Positions 27,053 to 36,403 of a stretch of DNA of 64,000 nucleotides are shown here, piece by piece; position 1 is the first letter of the stretch, and each line of letters starts with the position of its first letter. The notes below the pieces were generated by a model. It saw nothing but the letters and a program-made list of their open reading frames with translations. It had not been told where the DNA came from and did no database searches. Origin of the DNA: Sphingomonas bisphenolicum (GTDB lineage Bacteria; Pseudomonadota; Alphaproteobacteria; Sphingomonadales; Sphingomonadaceae); NCBI RefSeq assembly GCF_024349785.1, contig NZ_AP018817.1, positions 1,705,501 to 1,769,500 on the forward strand. The letters run 5' to 3'. A program made the translations under genes and the position numbers.

Positions 27053-29734
27053 ATGAAGAGCAGCTTGAGGCAGCGCCCGGTCGTGGCCGCCCTGTTGGCG
27101 ACGACCATGATCGCAGGACTGCCCGCAGTCCCCGCGATGGCGCAGCAGGCGTCCGCGCCCGCCGCCCCGCTGGCGGCGCCGGCATCCACCCCGGCCCCGG
27201 TCGTGGCCGCGCCGCAGGGCACGATCCGCGCGATCACCGTCACCGGCACGCAGCGGCTGGAGCCGGACACGGTCCTGTCCTACACCAAGCTTCGCATCGG
27301 CCAGCCCTACAGCCAGGAAAGCCTGGATCAGGGCCTGCGCGACCTGTACGAGACGGAGCTGTTCGCCGACGTCCAGATCCGCAACGACAATGGCAATCTC
27401 ACCGTCGAGGTGAAGGAAAACCCGGTCATCAACCGTATCGTCCTGGAAGGTAATAAGCGCCTCAAGGAAGACAAGATCCGGCCGGAAATCAAACTGGCCC
27501 CGCGCCAGATTTACACCCGGTCCAAGGTGCGTGCCGACGTCGCCCGCATCGTCGAGCTGTATCGCCGGCAGGGCCGCTTCGCTGCGACGATCGAGCCGAA
27601 AATGGTCCAACTGGACCAGAATCGCGTCGACATCGTGTTCGAGATTTCGGAAGGGCCCAAGTCCAAGGTCCGCCAGATCAACATTATCGGCAACGACAAG
27701 TTCAAGGACGGCGAACTGCGCAGCCAGATGGTGACCAAGCAGTCGCGCTGGTTCCGCCTGTTTTCGTCGGGCACCAGCTATGATCCCGATCGCCTGGCTT
27801 ATGACCAGCAGAAGCTGCGCCAATTCTACCTGACCGAAGGCTATGCCGATTTCCGCGTGATTTCCGCCGTGGCGGAGCTGACGCCGGACAAGCAGGACTT
27901 CATCATCACCTATGTGGTGGAAGAAGGCGACCGCTACAAATTCGGCGACGTGAAGGTCGAATCCGACATTCGCGACCTGTCGGGCGACCTGCTGACCAAG
28001 CGCCTGCCGATGAAGAAGGGCGACTGGTACAACGCCAAGCAGGTCGAGGATACGGTCGATACGCTGAGCGAGACGGCCGGCCTGTTCGGCTATGCCTTTG
28101 CGGACGTGTCGCCCGATTTCAACCGCGAGAAGGAATCGCTAACGATGGGGATCAACTTCCGCATCGCCAACGCCCCGCGCGTCTATGTCGAGCGGGTCGA
28201 CATCAACGGCAATACGCTGACGCAGGACAAGGTCGTGCGCCGCGAGTTCCGCCTGGCCGAAGGCGACGCCTTCAACAGCTTCCTGGTGAAGCGGTCGAAG
28301 GACCGGATCAATTCGCTTGGCTTCTTCCAGGAGAAGCTGGACGTCGAGCAGAAGCCCGGTTCCGCGCCCGACCGCATCATCCTTGAAACCAATGTGCAGG
28401 AAAAATCGACCGGCGAATTGTCGCTGTCGGCGGGTTTCTCGTCGCTGGAACGCTTCATCGTGTCGGCGTCGATCACCCAGCGCAACTTTCGCGGCAAGGG
28501 CCAGGAACTGCGCACCTCGGTCAATTATTCGGCCTATAGCAAGTCGGTCGAGGTCGGGTTCACCGAACCCTATTTCATGGACAAGAATATCGCGCTGGGC
28601 GGCGACATCTATCGTCGTGACCTCAACAGCTTCCGCTATCTGTCCAACAATGATCGTGACACCACCTACGAACAGACGACCACCGGCTTCCAGATCCGGG
28701 CGGGCGTGCCGATCACCGAATATATGTCGCTGGCGCTGCGCTACAGCCTCAATTTCGACGATGTGACGCTCGACAAGGCCACCTATTATTCGGACACGGA
28801 CGGCGATGGCGACACCGAGTGCGATCCGCTGCTGGGTGGACGTTATCTATGCGATGCGATCGGTAAGCGTACCACCTCATCGCTCGGCTATTCGCTGATC
28901 TACGACACGCGCGACAACCGCATCCGCGCAACCCGCGGTCAGAATGTCACGTTGAGCCAGGATTTCGCCGGCCTTGGCGGTGACGTGAAATATGTTCGCA
29001 CCCGCTTGTCCGCGTCCAAATATATACCCTTAGGCGGCGGCTTCATCTTCTCGCTGACCGGAGAAGGCGGCTATATTCACAGCCTGGAAGGCGAGCGTCG
29101 GGATTCGACCGGAGAGCTGGTCGACAAGGTGCGTCTGACCGATCGCTTCTTCCTGGGTGAACCGCAGTTCCGCGGCTTCGACATTCGTGGCGTTGGCCCG
29201 CGTGTTGTTCGCCGTTATTACACCACGACCGTGAGCAACGGGACGGTCACCGGAACGGAGACGACCGGCAATAACAACCGGACCGATGACGCGCTGGGTG
29301 GTAAGATTTACTATCTTGCGCGAGCTGAGGTCGAAATTCCGTTGGGGTCGGGTGCGCGCGAAATGGGTTTGCGTCCGTCGATCTTCATGGATGCGGGCGC
29401 GGTTGCCGGCCTGAAGAATCCGGGTCTGATCAACGGAAATGGACAGTTTGCCGGTTATTGTTCCGCCACTGGTCTGACGACTATCAAGGCCACGGGAACG
29501 GCTGCCAATCCCATCTGCCCTACCAATTATGTGACGGGGCAGGATTTTGCCGTGGGTAACGGTTTCGTGGAAGAATATCTCGGCGACACGCTCAAGCCGC
29601 GTCTGTCGGTGGGCTTTGGCGTCAACTGGAACTCGCCCTTCGGCCCGTTCCGGATCGACATCGCCAAGGCCCTGTTGAAAGAACCAGGGGACGACAACAA
29701 GCTCATTACCTTCAACGTAGGGACTCAATTCTGA
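27053..29734 (+). CDS. bamA: Outer membrane protein assembly factor BamA
   Basis: This outer-membrane protein of about 893 aa inserts beta-barrel proteins. It has a signal peptide ending AMAQQ, five POTRA domains (about residues 50-420, starting with IRAITVTGTQRLEPDTVLSY) and a C-terminal Omp85 barrel; the last residue is phenylalanine (FNVGTQF). The barrel includes a loop with two cysteines (ECDPLLGGRYLCDA). The start could be the ATG at 27053 or an in-frame GTG at 27044, which has GAGGTGA five bases upstream. skp follows with a one-base overlap. Confidence 0.95.
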   Translation: MKSSLRQRPVVAALLATTMIAGLPAVPAMAQQASAPAAPLAAPASTPAPVVAAPQGTIRAITVTGTQRLEPDTVLSYTKLRIGQPYSQESLDQGLRDLYETELFADVQIRNDNGNLTVEVKENPVINRIVLEGNKRLKEDKIRPEIKLAPRQIYTRSKVRADVARIVELYRRQGRFAATIEPKMVQLDQNRVDIVFEISEGPKSKVRQINIIGNDKFKDGELRSQMVTKQSRWFRLFSSGTSYDPDRLAYDQQKLRQFYLTEGYADFRVISAVAELTPDKQDFIITYVVEEGDRYKFGDVKVESDIRDLSGDLLTKRLPMKKGDWYNAKQVEDTVDTLSETAGLFGYAFADVSPDFNREKESLTMGINFRIANAPRVYVERVDINGNTLTQDKVVRREFRLAEGDAFNSFLVKRSKDRINSLGFFQEKLDVEQKPGSAPDRIILETNVQEKSTGELSLSAGFSSLERFIVSASITQRNFRGKGQELRTSVNYSAYSKSVEVGFTEPYFMDKNIALGGDIYRRDLNSFRYLSNNDRDTTYEQTTTGFQIRAGVPITEYMSLALRYSLNFDDVTLDKATYYSDTDGDGDTECDPLLGGRYLCDAIGKRTTSSLGYSLIYDTRDNRIRATRGQNVTLSQDFAGLGGDVKYVRTRLSASKYIPLGGGFIFSLTGEGGYIHSLEGERRDSTGELVDKVRLTDRFFLGEPQFRGFDIRGVGPRVVRRYYTTTVSNGTVTGTETTGNNNRTDDALGGKIYYLARAEVEIPLGSGAREMGLRPSIFMDAGAVAGLKNPGLINGNGQFAGYCSATGLTTIKATGTAANPICPTNYVTGQDFAVGNGFVEEYLGDTLKPRLSVGFGVNWNSPFGPFRIDIAKALLKEPGDDNKLITFNVGTQF

Positions 29735-30393
29735 TGAAGACGATTTTCAAGGCCGCGGCGCTCGTTTTCGCGCCCATGACCGCTATTGCGCTGACTGCCG
29801 TTCCGGCCGTCGCCCAGACCAAGCAGGGTCTGGCCGTGGTCGACCTGGAGGAAGCCGTCGCCAAGAGCGCGGCCTTCACTACGGCGATCAGCCAGATGCA
29901 GACCACCTACAAGCCGCAGATCGACGCGCTGAACGTGCGCCGCACCGCGATCGAAACCGATCTCAAGACCAAGGGCGACGCGCTGCAGGCTGCTTTGAAG
30001 GCCGCCGGCAACAAGCCGACCCCGGCGATTGAGACCCAGTATCAGCAATATCAGCAGGCACAGCAGAACGGCCAGGCCGAATTGCAGCGCATGGGCCAGC
30101 CGATCGGCCTGGCGCGCGCCTATGTCGAGGAACAGATCGTCGCCAAGCTGGACGACGCGCTGAAGGCCGCGACGGCGAAGACCAAGTCGGAAATCGTGTT
30201 CAAGAAGGCGGCGACCGAAAGCTTCGGCGCTGGCGCGGACATCACCCCCGCGGTCATCACCGAGCTGAACGCGCTGGTCCCCAGCGCTTCGATCACCCCG
30301 CCGGCCGGCTGGCAGCCCGGTGGCCGTCAGGGTCAGCCGGCAGCCGCCGCGCCCGCCCCGGCGACCCCGGCGCAGGCGCCCAAGTCGCGCTGA
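29734..30393 (+). CDS. skp: OmpH/Skp family periplasmic chaperone
   Basis: This 219-aa protein has a Sec signal peptide (about residues 1-28, ending VAQT) and a Skp/OmpH domain ([19 protein letters not shown] at its start) with a long helical, Gln-rich middle. An Ala/Pro-rich tail follows. It would carry unfolded outer-membrane proteins to BamA, encoded by the overlapping gene upstream. The usual next gene, lpxD, is missing; fabZ follows after five bases. Confidence 0.88.
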   Translation: MKTIFKAAALVFAPMTAIALTAVPAVAQTKQGLAVVDLEEAVAKSAAFTTAISQMQTTYKPQIDALNVRRTAIETDLKTKGDALQAALKAAGNKPTPAIETQYQQYQQAQQNGQAELQRMGQPIGLARAYVEEQIVAKLDDALKAATAKTKSEIVFKKAATESFGAGADITPAVITELNALVPSASITPPAGWQPGGRQGQPAAAAPAPATPAQAPKSR

Positions 30394-30398
30394 TAAGA

Positions 30399-30875
30399 AT
30401 GACGGGAGAGGTTGAAACGACCGCGCGTGGCCCGATGGATGTCCGTCGGGTCATGGCCGCGCTGCCGCATCGTTACCCGATGCTGCTGATCGATCGTGTG
30501 GTGACGCTGGTGCCCAGCCAGTCGATCCACGCGATCAAGGCGGTGTCGGTAAACGAGCCCTTTTTCCAGGGCCATTTCCCCACCCGGCCGATCATGCCCG
30601 GCGTGCTGATCGTGGAAGCGATGGCGCAGGCGGCGGGCGTGCTGGCGGTGGAATCGATGAACCTGGCCGATTCGGGCAAGCTCGTCTATTTCATGAGCAT
30701 CGACGGCGCCAAGTTCCGCACGCCGGTAGAGCCGGGCTGCCTGCTCGACCTGCATGTGGAAGTGACGCAGAACCGTGGCGCCATCTGCAAGTTCAGCGGC
30801 AAGGCGATGATCGAGGGCAAGCTGGCGGCGGAAGCCAATTTCGTTGCGATGATCAGCGATCCGCCCAAGGATTGA
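30399..30875 (+). CDS. fabZ: 3-hydroxyacyl-ACP dehydratase FabZ
   Basis: This 158-aa hotdog-fold enzyme dehydrates 3-hydroxyacyl-ACP in fatty-acid elongation. The catalytic pair is H59 in FFQGHFP and E73 in [23 protein letters not shown] is also diagnostic. An internal ATG 12 residues in is a possible alternative start. In enteric bacteria fabZ lies between lpxD and lpxA; here both neighbours are absent and rpmE comes next. Confidence 0.95.
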   Translation: MTGEVETTARGPMDVRRVMAALPHRYPMLLIDRVVTLVPSQSIHAIKAVSVNEPFFQGHFPTRPIMPGVLIVEAMAQAAGVLAVESMNLADSGKLVYFMSIDGAKFRTPVEPGCLLDLHVEVTQNRGAICKFSGKAMIEGKLAAEANFVAMISDPPKD

Positions 30876-31007
30876 TTACGCCCAGCGCCCCGGTTCGCGC
30901 CGGGGCTTTATTCTTGCCAAGGCGCGCCGAACCCGCTAACGGCGCGCCTTCGCTATTTTACACGCATCCACAGCCGGTCGGAACCGGCACATTACGGAGC
31001 ATATGCC

Positions 31008-31232
31008 ATGAAGGCCGATACCCACCCCGATTACCATCTGATCACCGTCCAGATGACCGACGGCACCACCTTCCAGACGCGCTCCACCTGGGGCAAGGAA
31101 GGCGACACCATGGCGCTCGACATCGATCCCAAGTCGCATCCGGCCTGGACCGGCGGTAACCGCCAGCTCGACACCGGCGGCCAGGTGGCGCGCTTCAACA
31201 AGCGTTTCGGCGGCCTGACGCTGAAGAAGTAA
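31008..31232 (+). CDS. rpmE: 50S ribosomal protein L31, cysteine-free form
   Basis: This 74-aa large-subunit ribosomal protein carries the L31 core ([36 protein letters not shown]). It has no cysteine at all, so the zinc-binding CxxC motif of the C+ form is lost; this is the zinc-independent (C-) type. It is followed by a strong terminator and is probably monocistronic. Confidence 0.93.
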   Translation: MKADTHPDYHLITVQMTDGTTFQTRSTWGKEGDTMALDIDPKSHPAWTGGNRQLDTGGQVARFNKRFGGLTLKK

Positions 31233-31253
31233 TCGGCCTGTCAAGGTCGAACG

Positions 31254-31280
31254 AAAGGGCGCCTGTGGGCGCCCTTTTTT
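31254..31280 (+). terminator. Strong rho-independent terminator of rpmE
   Basis: Perfect ten-base arms (AAAGGGCGCC at 31254-31263 and its complement at 31268-31277) enclose TGTG and run into six T residues, 22 bases after the rpmE stop. Confidence 0.9.
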
Positions 31281-31312
31281 GTGTCCGCGCGGATCGGGAG
31301 CGGCGGGCGGAC

Positions 31313-31344
31313 AAAAAAAGGCCTCCAGCTAAAAGCTGGAGGCC
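31313..31344 (-). terminator. Minus-strand terminator with no adjacent gene
   Basis: Perfect 11-base arms (31320-31330 and 31334-31344) enclose AAA. On the minus strand they are followed by seven T residues (31319-31313). The nearest minus-strand gene, aroB, ends 337 bases away, so this either terminates a long aroB 3' end or an unannotated minus-strand transcript from 31345-31680. Confidence 0.8.
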
Positions 31345-31530
31345 GAGGTTCAGGGGAGGATCAGCGGCGACAGAAGGGGGGCTCTGTATGGGGGCCGCTG
31401 ACAAGGACGGGTTTAGGCGTCGAATGATGCAGGCGAATGTCAGGGATGTTGCCGGGGGCGGGGCGGGTGAAATCTTTGGGCAGGGAGGTCTGCTACCGAC
31501 CAGAGGTGGACATTGGCCGACCCTGGCAAT
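31345..31530. other. Gene-free interval
   Basis: With the neighbouring terminators and repeat copy B, bases 31233-31681 form a 449-bp stretch without a convincing gene. I see no start with a ribosome-binding site and family-like protein here. A small RNA ending at the minus-strand terminator at 31313 is possible. Confidence 0.4.
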
Positions 31531-31633
31531 CCGTTGGCCCCTGAGCGAAGTCGAAGGGCATTGCTGAGCGGAGGCGAAGCATTTGACCTCGCTCCGCTCG
31601 GCAGAGGGCTTCGACTTCGCTCAGCCCGAACGG
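31531..31633. repeat. Dispersed palindromic repeat, copy B
   Basis: This 103-bp inverted repeat runs from CCGTTGGCCCCTGAGCGAAG to the end CAGCCCGAACGG. The inner arms are CTGAGCGAAGTCGAAGGGC and GGGCTTCGACTTCGCTCAG. It lies about 50 bases downstream of aroB and shares the right arm almost exactly with the copy at 63205. Confidence 0.85.
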
Positions 31634-31681
31634 ATTTCTTATGTCCGCAATCCACCCATTACAGCGCCAAAATCATTGATC

Positions 31682-32791
31682 TTAGGCCGTCGCGCGATCC
31701 TCGTCCAAAAACGCCGCCACGTCGTCCAGCACCACGTCCTTTGACAGGAAGGTCTGGCCGATGCCGCGGGCGAGGAGGAAGGGGAGGGTGCCCGCCGCCA
31801 TTTTCTTGTCATGCAGCATGTGGCCGACCAGTTCCGCGCCGCCCGCCCGCACATGGGCGGTGGCGAGGTCGTGGGGGAGGCCGACGGCCCTGAGATGCGC
31901 GGTGACGCGGTCGGCATCGGCCTGCGAACAGAGGCCCAGGCGCGCGGAATAGCGGAAGGCGAGCGCCATGCCGGCCGCGACGCCCTCGCCATGGAGCAAG
32001 GTATCGGAAAAGCCGGTATCGGCCTCCAGCGCATGGCCGAATGTGTGGCCGAGGTTCAACAGGGCGCGACGGCCCGAGGTTTCGCGCTCGTCATCGGCGA
32101 CGATCGCGGCCTTGGCCTGCACGCTTCGGGTGATGGCGATGGTGCGGGCGTCCGGGTCGCCGGCCAGCAGCGCCTGGGCGTTGGCGTGGCACCAGTCGAA
32201 GAAATCGGGGTCGTCGATCAGGCCATATTTGACGACTTCGGCATAGCCGGCGCGGGTTTCGCGGGGTGGCAGGCTGTCGAGCGTCGAGGGATCGATCAGG
32301 ACGAGGGCGGGCTGGTAGAAGGCGCCGATCAGATTCTTGCCGGCCTTGGCATTGATCGCCGTTTTGCCGCCGACCGACGAATCGACCTGGGCCAGCAGGG
32401 TGGTGGGCACCTGGATGAAGTGGCAGCCGCGCTTGAGGATCGAGGCGGCGAAGCCGACCAGGTCGCCGATGACGCCGCCGCCGAGCGCCACGATATGGTC
32501 GCCGCGTTCGATCTCCAGGGCCAGCAGCGCGTCGAGCAGTTGCTCCAGATGGCGCCAGCTCTTGGTCTGTTCGCCCGGCGGCAGGATGATCGGTTCGACC
32601 GCGATGTTTGCGGCGCGCAGGCTGGCGTCGAGGCGCGGCAGTTGCGCGGCCGCGACATTGGCGTCGGTGACGACGACCAGCCGGCCCTTGCGCGCATAGG
32701 GCGCGAGCAGCTCGCCGGCACGGTCGAGCGCGCCCTGTTCGATCACGATATCATAGCTGCGCGCACCCAGCGCGACGCGGACTAATGCCAT
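31682..32791 (-). CDS. aroB: 3-dehydroquinate synthase
   Basis: This 369-aa enzyme makes 3-dehydroquinate from DAHP in the shikimate pathway. Conserved regions are ALGGGVIGDLVGFAASI (NAD/substrate binding), VPTTLLAQVDSSVGGKTAIN, and the metal-ligand part RALLNLGHTFGHALE. The gene overlaps the 3' end of aroK by ten bases, so the two shikimate genes form one minus-strand operon. Confidence 0.96.
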   Translation of the reverse strand: MALVRVALGARSYDIVIEQGALDRAGELLAPYARKGRLVVVTDANVAAAQLPRLDASLRAANIAVEPIILPPGEQTKSWRHLEQLLDALLALEIERGDHIVALGGGVIGDLVGFAASILKRGCHFIQVPTTLLAQVDSSVGGKTAINAKAGKNLIGAFYQPALVLIDPSTLDSLPPRETRAGYAEVVKYGLIDDPDFFDWCHANAQALLAGDPDARTIAITRSVQAKAAIVADDERETSGRRALLNLGHTFGHALEADTGFSDTLLHGEGVAAGMALAFRYSARLGLCSQADADRVTAHLRAVGLPHDLATAHVRAGGAELVGHMLHDKKMAAGTLPFLLARGIGQTFLSKDVVLDDVAAFLDEDRATA

Positions 32792-33330
32792 GCGGTCAAT
32801 TGCTCCATGATGCGTTCGACGGCGACTTCATGCGGGGCGGCGATGCTCTTCACATGAATGGGCGCGAGCGCGTAGATCGGGTTGCGCACCGCGGCCAGTT
32901 CCGTCAGCACGACGCGCGGGTCGCGATTCTTGAGCAGCGGGCGGCTTTCGCGGCGGGCCACGCGGTCGACCAATATGTCGATATCGGCGTCCAGCCAGAT
33001 GGCGGTGGCGACCTCCAGGATCAGGCGGCGGGTGTCATCCTGCATGAAGGCGCCGCCGCCGGTGGCGATCACCTTGGGCGCGCCGTCCATCAGCCGGGCG
33101 ATGACGCGGCGTTCGCCGTCGCGGAAATAGGATTCGCCATAACGTTCGAAAATCTCCGCCACGGACATGCCGGCGGCCTTCTCGATTTCTTCGTCCGCAT
33201 CGACGAAGCTGAGGCCCAGACGCGCGGCAAGGCGGCGGCCGACCGTGGATTTGCCCACGCCCATCATGCCCACCAGGACGATGGGACCGCGCCGGGCCTG
33301 GCTCTGCGGGATTTTGCTGTTTCGCTGCAT
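32782..33330 (-). CDS. aroK: Shikimate kinase
   Basis: This 182-aa enzyme phosphorylates shikimate. Walker A is GMMGVGKST at residues 21-29; FVDADEEIE, the substrate arginine in YFRDGERR and VIATGGGAF follow. I start at the ATG at 33330 (MQRNSK), which gives the usual short N-terminus; another ATG at 33375 would add 15 residues and cannot be excluded because neither has a clear ribosome-binding site. It overlaps aroB. Confidence 0.93.
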   Translation of the reverse strand: MQRNSKIPQSQARRGPIVLVGMMGVGKSTVGRRLAARLGLSFVDADEEIEKAAGMSVAEIFERYGESYFRDGERRVIARLMDGAPKVIATGGGAFMQDDTRRLILEVATAIWLDADIDILVDRVARRESRPLLKNRDPRVVLTELAAVRNPIYALAPIHVKSIAAPHEVAVERIMEQLTAWH

Positions 33331-33425
33331 GGCTTGCGGGGCTATACAGCCAGCCGTCACAGAGGCAAATCGCATCTTTCTTTGTCGCCCGGCCTTCAAC
33401 GCCCGGCCAGCTAAGCCAAGGACCT

Positions 33426-33614
33426 ATGAAGAATAATCGCAACTTCAGCAGTTTCGAGGGCGGCTCGCGTCGTCGCGGCTCCAGCCTGCCGATCATCCCC
33501 ATCGCCCTGGCCGTGCTGGTCGTCGCCCTGTTGGCCTTTTTCTGGTCGCGCGGAGGCGAGCAGCCGCAGCAGCGGGTCGAGAAGGTTATCCCCGCCGAGA
33601 AGCTGGGCCAGTAA
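33426..33614 (+). CDS. Small single-pass membrane protein, unknown function
   Basis: This 62-aa protein has a basic serine/arginine-rich N-terminus (FEGGSRRRGSS), one transmembrane helix (about residues 21-44, PIIPIALAVLVVALLAFFW) and a short polar tail. I do not recognise the family. It is divergent from aroK and lies five bases before the 607-aa hypothetical gene, with which it seems co-transcribed. Confidence 0.65.
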   Translation: MKNNRNFSSFEGGSRRRGSSLPIIPIALAVLVVALLAFFWSRGGEQPQQRVEKVIPAEKLGQ

Positions 33615-33619
33615 GGCGG

Positions 33620-35443
33620 ATGCGCTGGCCGCGCGCTAATATGAAATGGGCGGTGGGCAGCTTCGCGCTCGCCCTGACTCTGCCTGTCGTCGCGCAGCAG
33701 GCGCCCGAATCGCTGCTGCCGCCCGGTTTCGGCGATGCGCCCGAAACGCCTGCGCCGCCGCCGGTGCGGCCGACGCCCGGTGCGCCTACGGTGTCAGGCG
33801 CGCCAGCGGCGCCCATGGTGCAGCCGCTCAACCCCGCGACGCCGCCCGACCTGTCGCTGGCGCAGGCGACGCAGAACGCCGCCGAGGCCGAACTGACGCC
33901 CGAAGAGCTGGCAGCGCAGAAGGCGAAATATGACCTGCCCGACACGGCGCGACGGTCGCTGGATCGCATTGGCCCCCTGACGCCGCAGACGCGCGGGTTC
34001 GAGCCGGATGCCTTCGGCGGCGAATCGGGCAAATATCTGGCTGCGCTGATGAAGGAGACGCACGCGCCGATCGTGTCGCGCTGGGCCTCCATCCTGCTGC
34101 GCCGGACATTGCTCAGCGCGGTGAATACGCCGCGCGACATCGACGGGGCGGACTGGGCGGCGGAGCGCGCCTGGCTGCTGCTGCGCATGGGCGAGGCGGA
34201 CAATGCCAGGCTGATGGTCCAGAGCGTCGATCCCGACCGCTATTCGCCGCGCCTCTATGCGATCGCGATGCAGACCTATCTGGCGACGGCCGATCCGGCG
34301 GGGCTGTGCCCGCTGTCAGCCGGGGCGCTGCGGTTCAGCAAGGAGCCGGGCTGGGACATGACGCGGGCGATCTGCCCGGCGCTGTCGGGCGACCAGGGGA
34401 CGTCGAGCGGCGCGCTCAACCAGGCGCAGCGCAAGGGCGTGGTGCGCGGCATCGATTATCGGCTCGCCGAAAAGGTGGTCGGCACGGGGTTCAACGCGCG
34501 CCGTTCGGTCAAGATCGAATGGGACGGCGTGGATCGGCTTACGGCGTGGCGATTCGGGTTGGCGACGGCGCTGAACGTCGAGATACCTGACGCATTATAT
34601 GGCACGGTCGGGTCGCATGTCCGCGCATGGGAAGCGCGCGCGCCGGCGTTGAGCGCGGTCAAGCGGCGGCCGGGCGTGGATATCGCGGCGCGTCTGGGCG
34701 TGCTGTCGAGCGCGGCGCTGGTCGGCTTCTATGGCCAGATGGGCACTGACGGCGATGCGCCCGCGGATGCCGCCGACCGGATCGATTCGCTGCGCACCGC
34801 TTATGCCGGATCGACCGTGGGCGACCGGATCGGCGCGATGCGGACATGGTGGCAGGATAGCGCGAAGCCCGATTATCTGGGCCTGATCGCGACGGCGCGG
34901 GCCGCCGCGGCGCTGCCGGTGGCCCAGGCCGATGCGCAGGATGCGGCCAATCTGGTCGCGGCGATGCTCGCGGCCGGATACGACCGCAACGCCGCGCGCT
35001 GGGCGCGGGCGATCGGGCAGCTGGACGGCGCGGGCACATCGCAATTCTGGGCCTTGCTGGCAGTCGGCGCGCCGAGTCCGGTGGTGGATATCAACAGCGG
35101 CCGGGTGTCGAGCTATGTCGGCGACGTCGGGGCCGAGAAGGGACGGATGCTGATCGCGGCGTTGGCCGGTCTGTCGCGCTTGTCGGCCGATGATGCCGCG
35201 TCGCTGGCGCAGGATAATGGCTTCGCATTGGGCGCGAACAGCCGCTGGGCGCGCGCGATCGGCGCGGCGGCGCAGCGGGGCGAGAAGGGCACCGTGGCGT
35301 TGCTGGCGGCGGTCGGTATGCAGGGCAATGACTGGAGCCGCCTGCCGGCCGGGCATCTCTATCATGTCGTGGCTGCGTTGCACCGCGTCGGGCTGGACCC
35401 CGAAGCGCGGATGATCGCGGCCGAGGCGATCAGTCGCACCTGA
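33620..35443 (+). CDS. Large secreted helical protein, unknown function
   Basis: This 607-aa protein has a signal peptide (cleavage probably after VVAQQ), a Pro/Ala-rich linker (about residues 30-85), then a long alpha-helical body rich in alanine and tryptophan that could be a solenoid. I cannot assign a family. It sits between a small membrane protein (five bases upstream) and xerD (two bases downstream), so it is expressed with a chromosome-dimer recombinase, although that may only be positional. The start could also be the ATG at 33641, which gives a cleaner signal peptide. Codon use is like its neighbours. Confidence 0.7.
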   Translation: MRWPRANMKWAVGSFALALTLPVVAQQAPESLLPPGFGDAPETPAPPPVRPTPGAPTVSGAPAAPMVQPLNPATPPDLSLAQATQNAAEAELTPEELAAQKAKYDLPDTARRSLDRIGPLTPQTRGFEPDAFGGESGKYLAALMKETHAPIVSRWASILLRRTLLSAVNTPRDIDGADWAAERAWLLLRMGEADNARLMVQSVDPDRYSPRLYAIAMQTYLATADPAGLCPLSAGALRFSKEPGWDMTRAICPALSGDQGTSSGALNQAQRKGVVRGIDYRLAEKVVGTGFNARRSVKIEWDGVDRLTAWRFGLATALNVEIPDALYGTVGSHVRAWEARAPALSAVKRRPGVDIAARLGVLSSAALVGFYGQMGTDGDAPADAADRIDSLRTAYAGSTVGDRIGAMRTWWQDSAKPDYLGLIATARAAAALPVAQADAQDAANLVAAMLAAGYDRNAARWARAIGQLDGAGTSQFWALLAVGAPSPVVDINSGRVSSYVGDVGAEKGRMLIAALAGLSRLSADDAASLAQDNGFALGANSRWARAIGAAAQRGEKGTVALLAAVGMQGNDWSRLPAGHLYHVVAALHRVGLDPEARMIAAEAISRT

Positions 35444-35445
35444 AT

Positions 35446-36393
35446 ATGGGACAGGATGACGTGGGACAGGGTGACGCTGGCCTGATCGACCGCTTTCTGG
35501 AGATGATGGCGGCGGAGCGGGGCGCGTCGCGCAATACTTTGCTCGCCTATCGCGCCGATTTGACGGGCGCGGGCGACCTGCTGGGCGGGCTGGCAGGCGC
35601 GGGCAAGGATGGACTGGGGACGCTGGCGGCGGCCTGGGCCGATCTCGCCGCATCGTCTGTGGCGCGCAAAGTGTCGGCGCTGCGGGCCTTCTACGCCTTT
35701 CTGGAGGAGGAGGGGCTGCGCGCCGACAATCCGTCCGCTGCGCTGCCGCGGCCGACGACGCGCCGGGCGCTGCCCAAGATATTGTCGGTGGCGGAGGTGG
35801 ATCGCTTCTTCGCGCATATCGCCGAGCGACTGGACATCGAGCATCCCGCGCCGGCGGACCTGCGGCTCGCGGCCTTGATCGAACTGCTCTACGGGTCGGG
35901 GTTGCGGGCGACCGAATTGATGTCGCTGCCGCGCCGGGCGCTGGCGGCGGATCGGCCCTTCCTGATCCTGAAGGGCAAGGGCGCGCGCGAGCGGCTGGTG
36001 CCGATTTCCGACCGGGCGCGGGCCGCCGTCACCGCCTGGCTCCCGCATGTGCCGGCAGATAGCGCGTGGCTGTTCCCGTCGGGCAAGAGCCATTTGAGCC
36101 GCATTCGCCTCTATCAGTTGGTCAAGGCGCTGGCGGCGGCCAGCGGCATCGCACCGGAACGGGTCAGCCCGCATGTGCTGCGGCATGCGTTCGCCACCCA
36201 TTTGCTGGAAGGCGGGGCCGATCTGCGCGCGTTGCAGATGATGCTGGGCCATGCCGATATCGGCACCACGCAAATCTACACCCATGTCGACAGCCGGCGG
36301 CTGGTCGAACTGGTCAACAGCCGCCACCCGCTGGCGGGCATGACGCCCAGGATCGCGCATCCGCGCGTTGACGGCGACGCGCCAGCGCCTTAA
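35446..36393 (+). CDS. xerD: Tyrosine recombinase XerD
   Basis: This 315-aa site-specific recombinase resolves chromosome dimers at dif with XerC. The catalytic set is complete: R154 in [10 protein letters not shown]178 in [13 protein letters not shown]243 and R246 in [15 protein letters not shown]269 in [15 protein letters not shown] and nucleophile Y278. The N-terminal SAM-like domain occupies about residues 10-95. The gene is followed by accA after ten bases. No integrase-type context (att sites, cargo) is present, so XerD is preferred over a phage integrase. Confidence 0.92.
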   Translation: MGQDDVGQGDAGLIDRFLEMMAAERGASRNTLLAYRADLTGAGDLLGGLAGAGKDGLGTLAAAWADLAASSVARKVSALRAFYAFLEEEGLRADNPSAALPRPTTRRALPKILSVAEVDRFFAHIAERLDIEHPAPADLRLAALIELLYGSGLRATELMSLPRRALAADRPFLILKGKGARERLVPISDRARAAVTAWLPHVPADSAWLFPSGKSHLSRIRLYQLVKALAAASGIAPERVSPHVLRHAFATHLLEGGADLRALQMMLGHADIGTTQIYTHVDSRRLVELVNSRHPLAGMTPRIAHPRVDGDAPAP

Positions 36394-36403
36394 CGCACGG
36401 GCC

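Noticed and set aside
35446..36393. Reading the tyrosine recombinase as a phage or island integrase
   Set aside because: No att sites, tRNA target or cargo genes; neighbours are core genes and the length and motifs fit XerD.
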